From Bradyrhizobium sp. AS23.2 (GTDB lineage Bacteria; Pseudomonadota; Alphaproteobacteria; Rhizobiales; Xanthobacteraceae), in the NCBI RefSeq assembly GCF_001908185.1, contig NZ_LGHM01000173.1, forward strand, positions 1-52,785: 52,785 nt of DNA. Reading direction: 5' to 3'. The translations under genes and the position numbers were made by a program. The notes beneath the pieces are model-generated. The model saw only the letters and a list, made by a program, of their open reading frames with translations. It was not told the DNA's origin and did not search any database. Shown here one piece after another: positions 24,020-31,938 of the stretch. Numbering within the stretch: the first letter of the stretch is position 1; every line of letters starts with the position of its first letter.

Positions 24020-24642
24020 TGGCCGCTCCGGCAAAATTCCTGTTCGATACCGACTTCGCAGCGCCCGAGCGGACGACGCGTGAGAAGGCCGCAACCGCGG
24101 CCGAGATCGCCCAGAAGGTCGCGGAAGCCGAGGCGCGCGCCTACCAGGACGGCTTTGCCGCCGGCCTGCGCGAAGCCAAGGCCGAGAGCGACCGCCGCGT
24201 CGCGCTCGCCGTGGAAGAGATCAACATCTCGATGCGTGGCATCGCGTCCGGCATCGGCAGTATCGAGTCCAAGATGGAGACAGAAGCGGTCGACGTCGCG
24301 GTCGCGGTGGCGCGCAAGCTGTGCGCCGACCTGGTCGCCGCCGAGCCGCTCGGCGAGATCATGGCGCTGGTGCGCGACTGCTTTTCGCATCTGGTTGCGA
24401 CGCCGCATCTCGTCGTCCGGATCAACGACGCGCTCTACGACGCCGCGCGGGAGAAGATCGAACGGCTTGCCAGGCAGAGCGGCTTCGAGGGCCGGCTGGT
24501 GATCCTGGCCGAGCCTGAAATTGCCACCGGCGACTGCCGGATCGAATGGGCCGATGGCGGCGTCGTGCTGGAGCGCGGCGCCATCGCAGCCAAGATCGAC
24601 GAAATGGTCGGACGCTATATCGCGTCCCGGAGGGGGAGCTAA
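24019..24642 (+). CDS. fliH: FliH-like flagellar export regulator
   Basis: 207 residues from the ATG that overlaps the fliG stop. The N-terminus carries a short tail followed by an Ala/Glu-rich coiled coil (AAEIAQKVAEAEARAYQDG, GLREAKAE), then a V-type-ATPase-E-like C-terminal domain with CRIEWADGGVVLERG, the conserved FliH ending. FliH binds the export ATPase FliI and holds it in check. In Caulobacter the gene at this position is flbE/fliH. The open frame runs far upstream inside fliG, but that part is an out-of-frame shadow. Confidence 0.85.
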   Translation: MAAPAKFLFDTDFAAPERTTREKAATAAEIAQKVAEAEARAYQDGFAAGLREAKAESDRRVALAVEEINISMRGIASGIGSIESKMETEAVDVAVAVARKLCADLVAAEPLGEIMALVRDCFSHLVATPHLVVRINDALYDAAREKIERLARQSGFEGRLVILAEPEIATGDCRIEWADGGVVLERGAIAAKIDEMVGRYIASRRGS

Positions 24643-24645
24643 GCC

Positions 24646-24996
24646 ATGAGCGACACCGACGGACAGGTCCCGCTGCCCGATCTCAACGGCCCGCTGCCGC
24701 CGGCGAGCGCTGACGTCAGCTACAACGAGGACGAATATGCGGCACGCGTCGCCGCCGACCTCGAAGCCGTGTTCGACGTTCCGGTGCAGGTCTCGGCCGT
24801 GCTCGGCCGCTCCAAGATGGACGTCGGCGAGCTCCTGAAGCTCGGACCCGGCACCGTGCTCGAGCTCGACCGGCGCGTCGGCGAGGCCATCGACATCTAC
24901 GTCAACAACAAGCTGGTCGCCCGCGGCGAGGTCGTCCTGGTCGAGGACAAGCTCGGCGTGACCATGACCGAAATCATCAAGACTGAACGCACGTGA
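24646..24996 (+). CDS. fliN: Flagellar motor switch protein FliN
   Basis: 116 residues, preceded by GGGGGAGC and only three bases after fliH. The C-terminal SpoA domain is clear: VPVQVSAVLGRSKMDVGELL, GTVLELDRRVGEAIDIYVN and LVARGEVVLVEDKLGVTMTEI. FliN forms the lower C ring. The N-terminal 40 residues are acidic and variable. Part of the fliF operon. Confidence 0.94.
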   Translation: MSDTDGQVPLPDLNGPLPPASADVSYNEDEYAARVAADLEAVFDVPVQVSAVLGRSKMDVGELLKLGPGTVLELDRRVGEAIDIYVNNKLVARGEVVLVEDKLGVTMTEIIKTERT

Positions 24997-25005
24997 TTTT
25001 TTTGA

Positions 25006-25050
25006 GCATGATCTTGTCGGAAAACCGCTTCGCACTTTTCCGGATCATGC
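25006..25050. repeat. Palindromic repeat, second copy
   Basis: GCATGATC (25006-25013) pairs with GATCATGC (25043-25050), with GGAAAA/TTTTCC inside. Nearly identical to 16576-16624. It separates fliN from flbD and could act as an mRNA stabiliser or attenuator between them. Confidence 0.7.
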
Positions 25051-25107
25051 TGATGCAATCGCAGGGAATGACGCGCGATAGCGCGACCGGACGGACAGGA
25101 GACTGAC

Positions 25108-26493
25108 ATGCGGCTTCTCATCGTTGGTACATTGAAGGGCCAGCTCACCACCGCCACCAAGATCGCGATGGAGAACGGCGCCACCGTGACCCATGCGGAG
25201 GATCACGAGCAGGCGATGCGCGTGCTGCGCGGCGGCAAGGGCGCCGACCTCCTGCTGGTCGATGTCGCCCTCGACATCCGCGACCTCGTGATGCGGCTGG
25301 AGGCCGAGCACATCCACGCTCCGATCGTCGCCTGCGGCATTACCAACGATGCCCGCGCCGCGGTCGCCGCCATCCACGCCGGCGCCAAGGAATACATCCC
25401 GCTGCCGCCGGAGCCGGAGCTGATCGCAGCCGTGCTCGCCGCGGTCGCCAACGATTCCCGCGAGCTGGTCTATCGCGACGAGGCGATGGCCAGGGTGATC
25501 AAGCTTGCCCAGCAGATCGCAGGCTCGGATGCCTCGGTGATGATCACCGGCGAGTCCGGTACGGGCAAGGAAGTGCTGGCCCGCTACGTCCACACCCGCT
25601 CTGCCCGCGGCAAGCGCCCCTTCATCTCCATCAACTGCGCCGCGATCCCCGAGCATCTCCTGGAGTCCGAGCTGTTCGGCCATGAAAAGGGCGCCTTCAC
25701 CGGCGCGGTCGCCCGCCGTATCGGCAAGTTCGAGGAGGCCACCGGCGGCACGCTGCTGCTCGACGAAATCTCCGAGATGGACGTCCGCCTGCAATCGAAG
25801 CTGCTCCGCGCCATCCAGGAACGCGTGATCGATCGCGTCGGCGGCACCAAGCCGGTGCCGGTCGACATCCGCATCATCGCGACCTCGAACCGCAACCTCG
25901 CCGAGGCCGTGCGCGAAGGCACGTTCCGCGAGGACCTCCTGTTCCGCCTCAATGTCGTGAACCTGAAGATCCCGCCGCTGCGCGAGCGCCCCGCCGACAT
26001 TCTGGAGCTCGCCCAGCATTTCGTGAAGAAATATGCCGAGGCCAACGGCGTGCCGATGCGGCCGATCTCGGCGGAAGCGCGCCGCGTGCTCTCCACCAAC
26101 CGCTGGCAGGGCAACGTCCGCGAGCTCGAAAACACCATGCACCGCGCGGTGCTGATGGCGCAGGGCGACGAGATCGGGTCCGACGCGATCATCACCCCGG
26201 ACGGCGACCGCCTCGACCTCGCCAAGACGGCGCCGGCCGTGGCGCATGCGACGATGGCTGCCGAGCAGGTGACGCGGGCGCTGGTCGGCCGCACCGTGGC
26301 CGACGTCGAGCGCGACCTGATCCTGGAAACACTGAAGCACTGCCTCGGCAACCGGACCCACGCCGCCAACATCTTAGGCATCTCGATCCGCACGCTGCGC
26401 AACAAGCTCAACGAATATGCCGACGGCGGCATCCCGATCCCGCCCGCCGGCACTCCGGGCGAATATCCGCGCATGCCGATGGTGGGAGCGTAG
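25108..26493 (+). CDS. flbD: Sigma54-dependent flagellar regulator FlbD
   Basis: 461 residues, ATG 25108 with CAGGAG upstream. The N-terminal receiver-like domain (1-115) has LLLVDVALD but lacks the usual acidic pair near residue 8 (MRLLIVGTLKG), so classical phosphorylation is doubtful; atypical receivers are also seen in Caulobacter FlbD. The AAA+ domain has GESGTGKEV, the sigma54-contact loop GAFTGA and GGTLLLDEISEMD. The C-terminal Fis-type helix-turn-helix reads NRTHAANILGISIRTLRNKL. It likely activates sigma54 flagellar promoters such as that before fliK. Confidence 0.93.
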   Translation: MRLLIVGTLKGQLTTATKIAMENGATVTHAEDHEQAMRVLRGGKGADLLLVDVALDIRDLVMRLEAEHIHAPIVACGITNDARAAVAAIHAGAKEYIPLPPEPELIAAVLAAVANDSRELVYRDEAMARVIKLAQQIAGSDASVMITGESGTGKEVLARYVHTRSARGKRPFISINCAAIPEHLLESELFGHEKGAFTGAVARRIGKFEEATGGTLLLDEISEMDVRLQSKLLRAIQERVIDRVGGTKPVPVDIRIIATSNRNLAEAVREGTFREDLLFRLNVVNLKIPPLRERPADILELAQHFVKKYAEANGVPMRPISAEARRVLSTNRWQGNVRELENTMHRAVLMAQGDEIGSDAIITPDGDRLDLAKTAPAVAHATMAAEQVTRALVGRTVADVERDLILETLKHCLGNRTHAANILGISIRTLRNKLNEYADGGIPIPPAGTPGEYPRMPMVGA

Positions 26494-26553
26494 GCGACAC
26501 GCACGCTGGTTGAGAAATGCAGATGCCCGGGCTCGGTCGGCCGCGTCGCGCTC

Positions 26554-26702
26554 CTCTCGTGCCCCGGACGCAGCGCAGCGCCCTTAGCGGTGCGCCGCAG
26601 CGCCGGGGCCCATGTTTCCGAGGGCGCGAACCGTGTGGCATGGGTCCCAGCTCTGCGCAGCAACGCTGAAGGGCGTTGCAGCGCGTCCGGGACACGAGAG
26701 TG
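26554..26702. repeat. Compound inverted repeat (CTCGTGCCCCGGACGC / GCGTCCGGGACACGAG)
   Basis: Two roughly 60-base halves face each other. The left half begins CTCGTGCCCCGGACGCAGCG (26556); the right half ends GCGTCCGGGACACGAG (26684-26699). Copies of the same halves occur at 36923-37054 in the opposite order. The 361-base gap between flbD and the peptidase gene holds this element and no gene that I can support. Confidence 0.65.
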
Positions 26703-26854
26703 GGGCGTGCCTATCGCCAACACTCGATCATTGCGAGCGCAGCGAAGATGACGAGCCTCGAGAGCATCCTTCGCATAACGGGACCGCGCCATGCGACTAG
26801 GCCAACCGCACGTCAAGCCATATAACCGCGGGTAAGAACCATGCGAGGGTAAAC

Positions 26855-28003
26855 ATGTCTGAAGCTCAAATCACGGACTGGCTGGCCTCGCAGCGGCAGG
26901 CGATGATCGATCTGCTGCGCGATGTCGTGAACATCGATTCCGGGTCTTATGACAAGGAAGGCGTCGATGCGGTCGGTGCGCGGTTCGAGCGGCATTTTGC
27001 CGAGCATGGCATCCCCGTCAGGCGCGAAAGCCACGGCACGTTCGGCGACGCGATCCACGCCGAGGTGGCAAAGCCCGGCAGCAACGAGCGACCGGTGCTG
27101 TTGATGGGGCATCGCGACACCGTGTTCGGCAAGGGCGAGGCCGGGCGCCGTCCATTCACGATCCAGGGCACGCGCGCCTATGGGCCTGGCGTCGCCGACA
27201 TGAAGGCCGGCCTCGTCATGAACGTGTTCGTGGCGACCGCCTTCCAGAAATTCGGCGGCAATCCGCATCCGATCAAGGTGCTGATCACCTCGGACGAAGA
27301 GATCGCATCGCCCTCCTCCCGGCCCGTGATCGAGCGTGAGGGACGCGCCGCCCGCGCCGTGTTCAATTCCGAGCCCGGCCGGCCGACCGGCAATGTCGTG
27401 ACGAGCCGCAAGGGCGGCATCTTCATGCAATTCGCCATCACCGGCAAAGCCGCGCATTCCGGCGCCAATTTCGCCGCCGGCGTCAGCGCCATCGGCGAGC
27501 TTGCGCACAAGGTCGTGCAGATCCATGCGCTGACCAATCTCGACAAGGGCATTACGCTCAATGTCGGCCTGGTGTCCGGCGGCCAGTCCGTCAACACGAC
27601 GGCGCCTTCCGCCGAAGGTCAGATCGACCTGCGCTATGTCGATCCGGCGGACCGTGCGGTGGTGATGGCCGCCATCGAGAAGATCATCGCAACGTCCTAC
27701 GTGCCCGGCACGAGCGCAACCCTGACGATCAAGGGCGAGTTCGTGCCGGTGGTGCAGAGCCCCGACTCGAAGGCGCTGTTCGAAGGCTATCAGGTCGCCG
27801 CAAAGCAGGTCGGCCTCACTACGCTCCAGGGCGAGTTTTCCGGCGGCTGCGCCGATTCCGGTTTCACCGCCGCGGTCGGCACGCCGACCATCTGCGGCGT
27901 CGGGCCCGTCGGCGGGCTCGCGCACACACCGGAGGAGTATCTCGAGATCGAGAGCATCGTGCCGCGCGCGCAGGCATTGGCGCTGGCGATTTTGCGGGGT
28001 TGA
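26855..28003 (+). CDS. M20 family metallopeptidase (glutamate carboxypeptidase-like)
   Basis: 382 residues, ATG 26855. Two-zinc M20 peptidase with metal ligands in LLMGHRDTVFG, GPGVADMKAGLVM and TSDEEIASP, the dimerisation region GKAAHSGANFAAGV, and a late ligand His in GGLAHTPEEYLE. It resembles carboxypeptidase G2-type enzymes that remove C-terminal glutamate. No signal peptide is visible, so it is probably cytosolic. It is isolated between two repeats. Amidase or deacylase activity is an alternative because M20 specificity is hard to read from sequence. Confidence 0.88.
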   Translation: MSEAQITDWLASQRQAMIDLLRDVVNIDSGSYDKEGVDAVGARFERHFAEHGIPVRRESHGTFGDAIHAEVAKPGSNERPVLLMGHRDTVFGKGEAGRRPFTIQGTRAYGPGVADMKAGLVMNVFVATAFQKFGGNPHPIKVLITSDEEIASPSSRPVIEREGRAARAVFNSEPGRPTGNVVTSRKGGIFMQFAITGKAAHSGANFAAGVSAIGELAHKVVQIHALTNLDKGITLNVGLVSGGQSVNTTAPSAEGQIDLRYVDPADRAVVMAAIEKIIATSYVPGTSATLTIKGEFVPVVQSPDSKALFEGYQVAAKQVGLTTLQGEFSGGCADSGFTAAVGTPTICGVGPVGGLAHTPEEYLEIESIVPRAQALALAILRG

Positions 28004-28014
28004 ATTCGTGACTG

Positions 28015-28106
28015 CGTAGGGTGGGTTAGCCGAAGGCGTAACCCACCACTTCTCTGTCCGCGTGGAAAGTAAAGAGGTGGGTTACGCTTCGCTAACCCAC
28101 CCTACG
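28015..28106. repeat. Inverted repeat (CGTAGGGTGGGTTAGC ... GCTAACCCACCCTACG)
   Basis: Perfect 16-base outer arms bracket inner GTAACCCACC/GGTGGGTTAC arms. A related but diverged element with GGGTGGGCAAAG/CTTTGCCCACCC arms is at 43925-44050. It lies between convergent genes and could terminate both, but dispersed copies suggest a repeat family. Confidence 0.75.
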
Positions 28107-28112
28107 AAGTCC

Positions 28113-28271
28113 TCACGAATAATTCGGCGCGTCCGGCTTGCGGAAGATGTGGATGGGGTCGCCGGGGATAATCACGGGCTGGCCGCTGAACATCGCATAG
28201 GCGTAGAGCGCGAGATAGGCGATCGCCAGCGCGCCGACAGCGTAGAAGGCCAGGGTCGCGACGCGCTTCAT
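28113..28271 (-). CDS. Small membrane protein (52 residues)
   Basis: ATG at 28271, TGA at 28113. Begins MKRVATLAFYAVGALAIAYL, a single membrane helix (about 5-28), followed by a short polar tail with PVIIPGDPIHIFRKPD. The codon use fits the genome. The other frame on this strand gives a Cys/Arg-rich peptide that looks artificial. It lies next to the GTAGGGTGGG repeat. Function unknown. Confidence 0.6.
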   Translation of the reverse strand: MKRVATLAFYAVGALAIAYLALYAYAMFSGQPVIIPGDPIHIFRKPDAPNYS

Positions 28272-28372
28272 CGTTCCGCTCCATTGCCGCCCCTGATACG
28301 GGGCGGCTCAGGCAGCGCTTCTAGAGCGATGACAGGGAAAAGGCCAGCCTGCGTGGAAATCGCCGGTGGCGA

Positions 28373-28954
28373 TCAAATGCCGCGCCGGCCGCGCGAGGGA
28401 ACGCTGACGTCCGCGAGCCGTGCCGCGTCTTCGTCCTGGTCGACCGCCACATACTGGCCGTGCCAATAGGCCAGCGCGGCGTTGCGGGTCGAGTTCTTGA
28501 CGTCACTGACACGGCCGATGACGATGCCGTGCGAATGCCGCTCGACGATCTCCTCGACCTCGCAATCGAAGGCCGACAATGCGCCGACCAGCAGTGGCAC
28601 GCCCGAGACCGATGTCACCCACTGCGCGCCGGCAAAGCGATCCGCCCCCTTCAGCCCGCCCTTGCCGGCAAAGCGTTCGGCGACATCGAGTTGGTCGGCG
28701 TTGAGGATATTCACGCCGAAAGCGCCGTGGCGCTTGATCAGCGGAAAGGACGAGGCATCGCGGTTGATGCTGACCAGCAGCGTCGGCGGCTCGACCGACA
28801 GCGAGGTCACCGACGTGACCGTCATGCCGGTGATGTCCCTGCCCCGTCCGGCGGTGATGACGCTGACGCCGCCGGTGAGGTGGCGCATGGCGACGCGGAA
28901 ATCGGCAGACGAGACAGGAATTTCAGTCATGAGATCGCGAGGAACTACATTCAT
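28373..28954 (-). CDS. Flavin reductase (NADH:FMN) family protein
   Basis: 193 residues from ATG 28954, with GGGGAA upstream; a second ATG at 28930 is possible. The flavin reductase-like split barrel is clear: FRVAMRHLTGGVSVITAG, GMTVTSVTSLSVEPPTLL and HGAFGVNILNADQ, then HSHGIVIGRV. It supplies reduced FMN to two-component monooxygenases. It follows ssuB on the same strand (32-base gap), so it probably serves SsuD, taking the place of SsuE. Substrate range is not visible. Confidence 0.87.
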   Translation of the reverse strand: MNVVPRDLMTEIPVSSADFRVAMRHLTGGVSVITAGRGRDITGMTVTSVTSLSVEPPTLLVSINRDASSFPLIKRHGAFGVNILNADQLDVAERFAGKGGLKGADRFAGAQWVTSVSGVPLLVGALSAFDCEVEEIVERHSHGIVIGRVSDVKNSTRNAALAYWHGQYVAVDQDEDAARLADVSVPSRGRRGI

Positions 28955-28986
28955 GGCATGTTCCCCGAAGCGGGGTCCCTCTTTAT

Positions 28987-29823
28987 CTAGGTACGATCAT
29001 CCGCCGACAAAAGATGGCTCAGGATCGAGCCTTCGAGGCCCGCGAGCTCAACCGAGCCGCGTTCGCGTGGCCGCGCCGCGTTGACCGTGACATCGTGGGC
29101 AATCCGGCCCTCCTCGATCACCAAAACCCGGTCCGCCAGCGCGACCGCTTCGGAGACATCGTGGGTCACCAGGATCGCGGTAAAACCCTGGTCGCGCCAG
29201 ACGCGCTCCAGCAGCCGCTGCATCGAGATGCGGGTCAGCGCGTCGAGCGCACCGAGCGGTTCGTCCAAAGCGAGCACGCGCGGACGGGAGACCAGCGCGC
29301 GGGCAAGGGCAACGCGCTGCTTCTGCCCCCCTGACAGCACCGAGGGCCACTGGTCGCGTTTGTCGACCAGTCCGACCTCCGTCAAGGCCTTCTCGGCGCG
29401 CGCATGCGCATCGCTGGATGCGCGATCGCGGCCGAGACCGACCTCGACATTGTCGAGAACGCGCGCCCAGGGCAGCAACCGAGGCTCCTGAAACATCACG
29501 CGGATGTCTTCGGGCTGGACGTCCTGGCCGAAGCCGATGCTGCCGGCGTCGATTGTCTCCAGGCCCGCGACCAGGCGCAGCAGCGTGCTCTTGCCGCAGC
29601 CACTCTTTCCGACGATAGCAACGAACTGGCCAACGGGGATGTGCAGGTCGATGCCACGCAGCACCTCGTTGTCGCCGAAGGATTTGCGCAGGCCGCGGAT
29701 GCTGAGTGGCAGGCCGCTGGTCTGCACCGGCCGCTCCTCGCGCACGATTCGGGCCTGCGGTGCGAAATTGGCGCGGTCGGCGAGCTCGGTTTCGGGGAGA
29801 GACGTACGAAGGGCTGTCTGCAT
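28987..29823 (-). CDS. ssuB: Aliphatic sulfonate ABC transporter ATP-binding protein SsuB
   Basis: 278 residues. Walker A GKSGCGKST, signature LSGGQKQRVALARAL, Walker B LALDEPLGALD and the switch histidine VTHDVSEAVALAD are intact. A 40-residue N-terminal extension precedes the ATPase fold, as in several rhizobial SsuB proteins. It energises sulfonate uptake through SsuC. It starts seven bases after the ssuC stop on the minus strand. Confidence 0.92.
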   Translation of the reverse strand: MQTALRTSLPETELADRANFAPQARIVREERPVQTSGLPLSIRGLRKSFGDNEVLRGIDLHIPVGQFVAIVGKSGCGKSTLLRLVAGLETIDAGSIGFGQDVQPEDIRVMFQEPRLLPWARVLDNVEVGLGRDRASSDAHARAEKALTEVGLVDKRDQWPSVLSGGQKQRVALARALVSRPRVLALDEPLGALDALTRISMQRLLERVWRDQGFTAILVTHDVSEAVALADRVLVIEEGRIAHDVTVNAARPRERGSVELAGLEGSILSHLLSADDRT

Positions 29824-29830
29824 GTCACTC

Positions 29831-30637
29831 TCAACGTTTCTGGAAGGCGGGGTGCCAGGAGAGCGTCAGGCGCTCCAGCACGCGGGAGGCGCTGTCGGCG
29901 AGCTTGCCGAGCAGGGCGTAGATCAGGATCGAGAGCACGACGACGTCGATCAGCATGAACTCGCGCGCCTGCATCGCCATGTAGCCGAGGCCCGAGGACG
30001 CCGCGATGGTCTCGGCGACAATCAGGGTCAGCCACATGATGCCGAGCGCGAAGCGGATACCGACGAAGATCGAGGGCAGCGCGCCGGGGAAGATCACGCG
30101 GCGGAACAATTCTCCGTCGCTCATGCCGTAGATGCGGCCCATCTCGATCAGCTGCGGATCGACGGTACGGATGCCGTGCAGCGTGTTGAGATAGATCGGG
30201 AAGAATACGCCGAGCGCCACCAGGAACAGCTTGGCGCTCTCGTCGATGCCGAACCAGAGGATGACGAGCGGGATCAGCGCCAGATGCGGCACGTTGCGTA
30301 CCATCTGGAGCGTGGTGTCGGTGAGCTTGGCCGAGAGCTGCGACAGGCCGTTGGCGAGACCGAAGGCGAAGCCGATGCCCCCGCCGATCAGAAAGCCGAT
30401 CGAGGCGCGCCAGAACGAGACCCAGATGTTGCGGACGAGCTCGCCGGAGAGCAGCAGCTTCCAGCCTGCGAGCACGACGTCGCTCGGCGCCGGCAGCACG
30501 CGCGTCGGCACGAAGCCGGTGACGCTGGCCACCTGCCAGATCGCGATGATGGCGAGCGGCACGATCCACTGGATCAGGCCGTCGACCCGCGGCAGGCGGA
30601 AGCTGCGTGGAAGCGAAACGCTGTCGATCAGGCTCAT
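29831..30637 (-). CDS. ssuC: Aliphatic sulfonate ABC transporter permease SsuC
   Basis: 268 residues with about six membrane helices (IVPLAIIAIWQVASVTG, ASIGFLIGGGIGFAFGLA and others). The conserved permease loop FPIYLNTLHGIRTVDPQLIEMGR and FRRVIFPGALPSIFVGIR match the SsuC/TauC group. Its ATG overlaps the ssuD stop codon by four bases (ATGA), indicating coupled translation. It carries aliphatic sulfonates or taurine-like compounds across the inner membrane. Confidence 0.93.
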   Translation of the reverse strand: MSLIDSVSLPRSFRLPRVDGLIQWIVPLAIIAIWQVASVTGFVPTRVLPAPSDVVLAGWKLLLSGELVRNIWVSFWRASIGFLIGGGIGFAFGLANGLSQLSAKLTDTTLQMVRNVPHLALIPLVILWFGIDESAKLFLVALGVFFPIYLNTLHGIRTVDPQLIEMGRIYGMSDGELFRRVIFPGALPSIFVGIRFALGIMWLTLIVAETIAASSGLGYMAMQAREFMLIDVVVLSILIYALLGKLADSASRVLERLTLSWHPAFQKR

Positions 30638-31797
30638 GACTGCGACACCCTCTGCTGCGGACGGAAATCGCTGCCGACCGTTTCGCCAAAGGGACCGCCA
30701 TTGAAGTGCAGCTTCGTCACGTTGCTGGGCTGCTCCAGCGAGAGCAGCGGGAAGACCAGCTCGGCGAAACGATAGGCTTCTTCCAGATGCGGATAGCCCG
30801 ACATGATGAAGGTATCGATGCCGATATCCTGGTACTCCTTGATCCGGGCCGCGACGGTCTGGGCATCGCCGACCAGCGCCGTCCCGGCCCCGCCGCGCAC
30901 GAGGCCGACGCCGGCCCAGAGGTTCGGGGCGATCTCGAGCTTGTCGCGCTTGCCGCCATGGAGCTGCGCCATGCGCTGCTGGCCGACGGAGTCCATGCGG
31001 GCAAAGTTTTTCTGCGCCCGCGCGATGGTGTCGTCGCTGACATGCTTGATCAGGTCGTTAGCGGCACTCCACGCCTCTTCGTTGGTTTCGCGGACAATCA
31101 CGTGAAGACGGATGCCGAAGGAGAGCTTGCGGCTGCGGGCAGCAGCGATCGCCCTCACCTTCTCGATCTTCTCGGCGACCAAAGCCGGCGGCTCGCCCCA
31201 GGTGAGATATTTGTCGACGGTGTCGACGGCGACGTCGATGCCGGCATCCGACGAGCCTCCGAAGTAAAGCGGCGGCCGCGGTGACTGCACCGGAGGAAAC
31301 AGCAGCTTGCCGCCCTCGACATGGATGTGCTTGCCCTCGACATTGACGGTCTTGCCGGCGAGCAGGTCGCTATAGACGTTGAGGAACTCGCGGGTGACCT
31401 CGTAGCGCTCGTCATGGCCAAGGAAGATTCCGTCACCCTTGTTCTCGACGGGATCGCCGCCGGTGACGACATTAACGAGGAGCCGGCCGTCGCTGATGCG
31501 GTCGAGCGTTGCCGTCATGCGCGCCGCCACGCTCGGCGATTGCAGGCCGGGACGCACGGCCACGAGGTAGCGCAACCGCTCGGTGAACGGTGCCACTGAA
31601 GAGGCGACGATCCAGGAATCCTCGCAGCTCCGCCCGGTCGGCAAGAGCACGCCGAAATAGCCGAGCTGATCGGCGGCCTGCGCGACCTGGCGCAGATAGT
31701 TGAAGTTGACCTCGCGGCCACCGGTTCCCGTGCCGAGATAGCGGCCGTCGCCGTGGGTCGGCAGGAACCAGAGGATGTTGCTTTTGGATTGGCTCAT
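30634..31797 (-). CDS. ssuD: FMNH2-dependent alkanesulfonate monooxygenase SsuD
   Basis: 387 residues, of usual length. It releases sulfite from C1-C14 alkanesulfonates with FMNH2 and oxygen in the cytosol. Features are NILWFLPTHGDGRYLGT, LAVRPGLQSPSVAARM, RLLVNVVTGGDPVENKGDG and FGGSSDAGI, with FIMSGYPHLEEAYRFAE near the C-terminus. These match SsuD more closely than other luciferase-like monooxygenases. It lies in the order ssuA - small ORF - ssuD - ssuC - ssuB - flavin reductase. Confidence 0.95.
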   Translation of the reverse strand: MSQSKSNILWFLPTHGDGRYLGTGTGGREVNFNYLRQVAQAADQLGYFGVLLPTGRSCEDSWIVASSVAPFTERLRYLVAVRPGLQSPSVAARMTATLDRISDGRLLVNVVTGGDPVENKGDGIFLGHDERYEVTREFLNVYSDLLAGKTVNVEGKHIHVEGGKLLFPPVQSPRPPLYFGGSSDAGIDVAVDTVDKYLTWGEPPALVAEKIEKVRAIAAARSRKLSFGIRLHVIVRETNEEAWSAANDLIKHVSDDTIARAQKNFARMDSVGQQRMAQLHGGKRDKLEIAPNLWAGVGLVRGGAGTALVGDAQTVAARIKEYQDIGIDTFIMSGYPHLEEAYRFAELVFPLLSLEQPSNVTKLHFNGGPFGETVGSDFRPQQRVSQS

Positions 31798-31813
31798 GGA
31801 TGTGCTCTGATGA

Positions 31814-31900
31814 CTAGCCGTAGGACGTGCCGACGGCGGCCGCGACGATGGCGATCGACAGCACGATGGCCGCGATCAGACGCTGAATGATACGCCTCAT
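31814..31900 (-). CDS. 28-residue membrane peptide ORF between ssuA and ssuD
   Basis: ATG at 31900, TAG at 31814, with AGGGG about eight bases upstream. It encodes MRRIIQRLIAAIVL and then a hydrophobic run to VGTSYG: a positively charged N-terminus plus one helix. It is co-directional and within the ssu operon. It may be a real small protein, a leader peptide or chance; its good ribosome site and composition favour translation. Confidence 0.45.
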   Translation of the reverse strand: MRRIIQRLIAAIVLSIAIVAAAVGTSYG

Positions 31901-31938
31901 GTTCAAACCCCTGTGCGTGGGAAGGCTGGTCGGCACGA

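Noticed and set aside
22817..24094. Minus-strand open frame of 425 codons across fliG
   Set aside because: Antisense to fliG, which has clear motifs and coupling to its neighbours.
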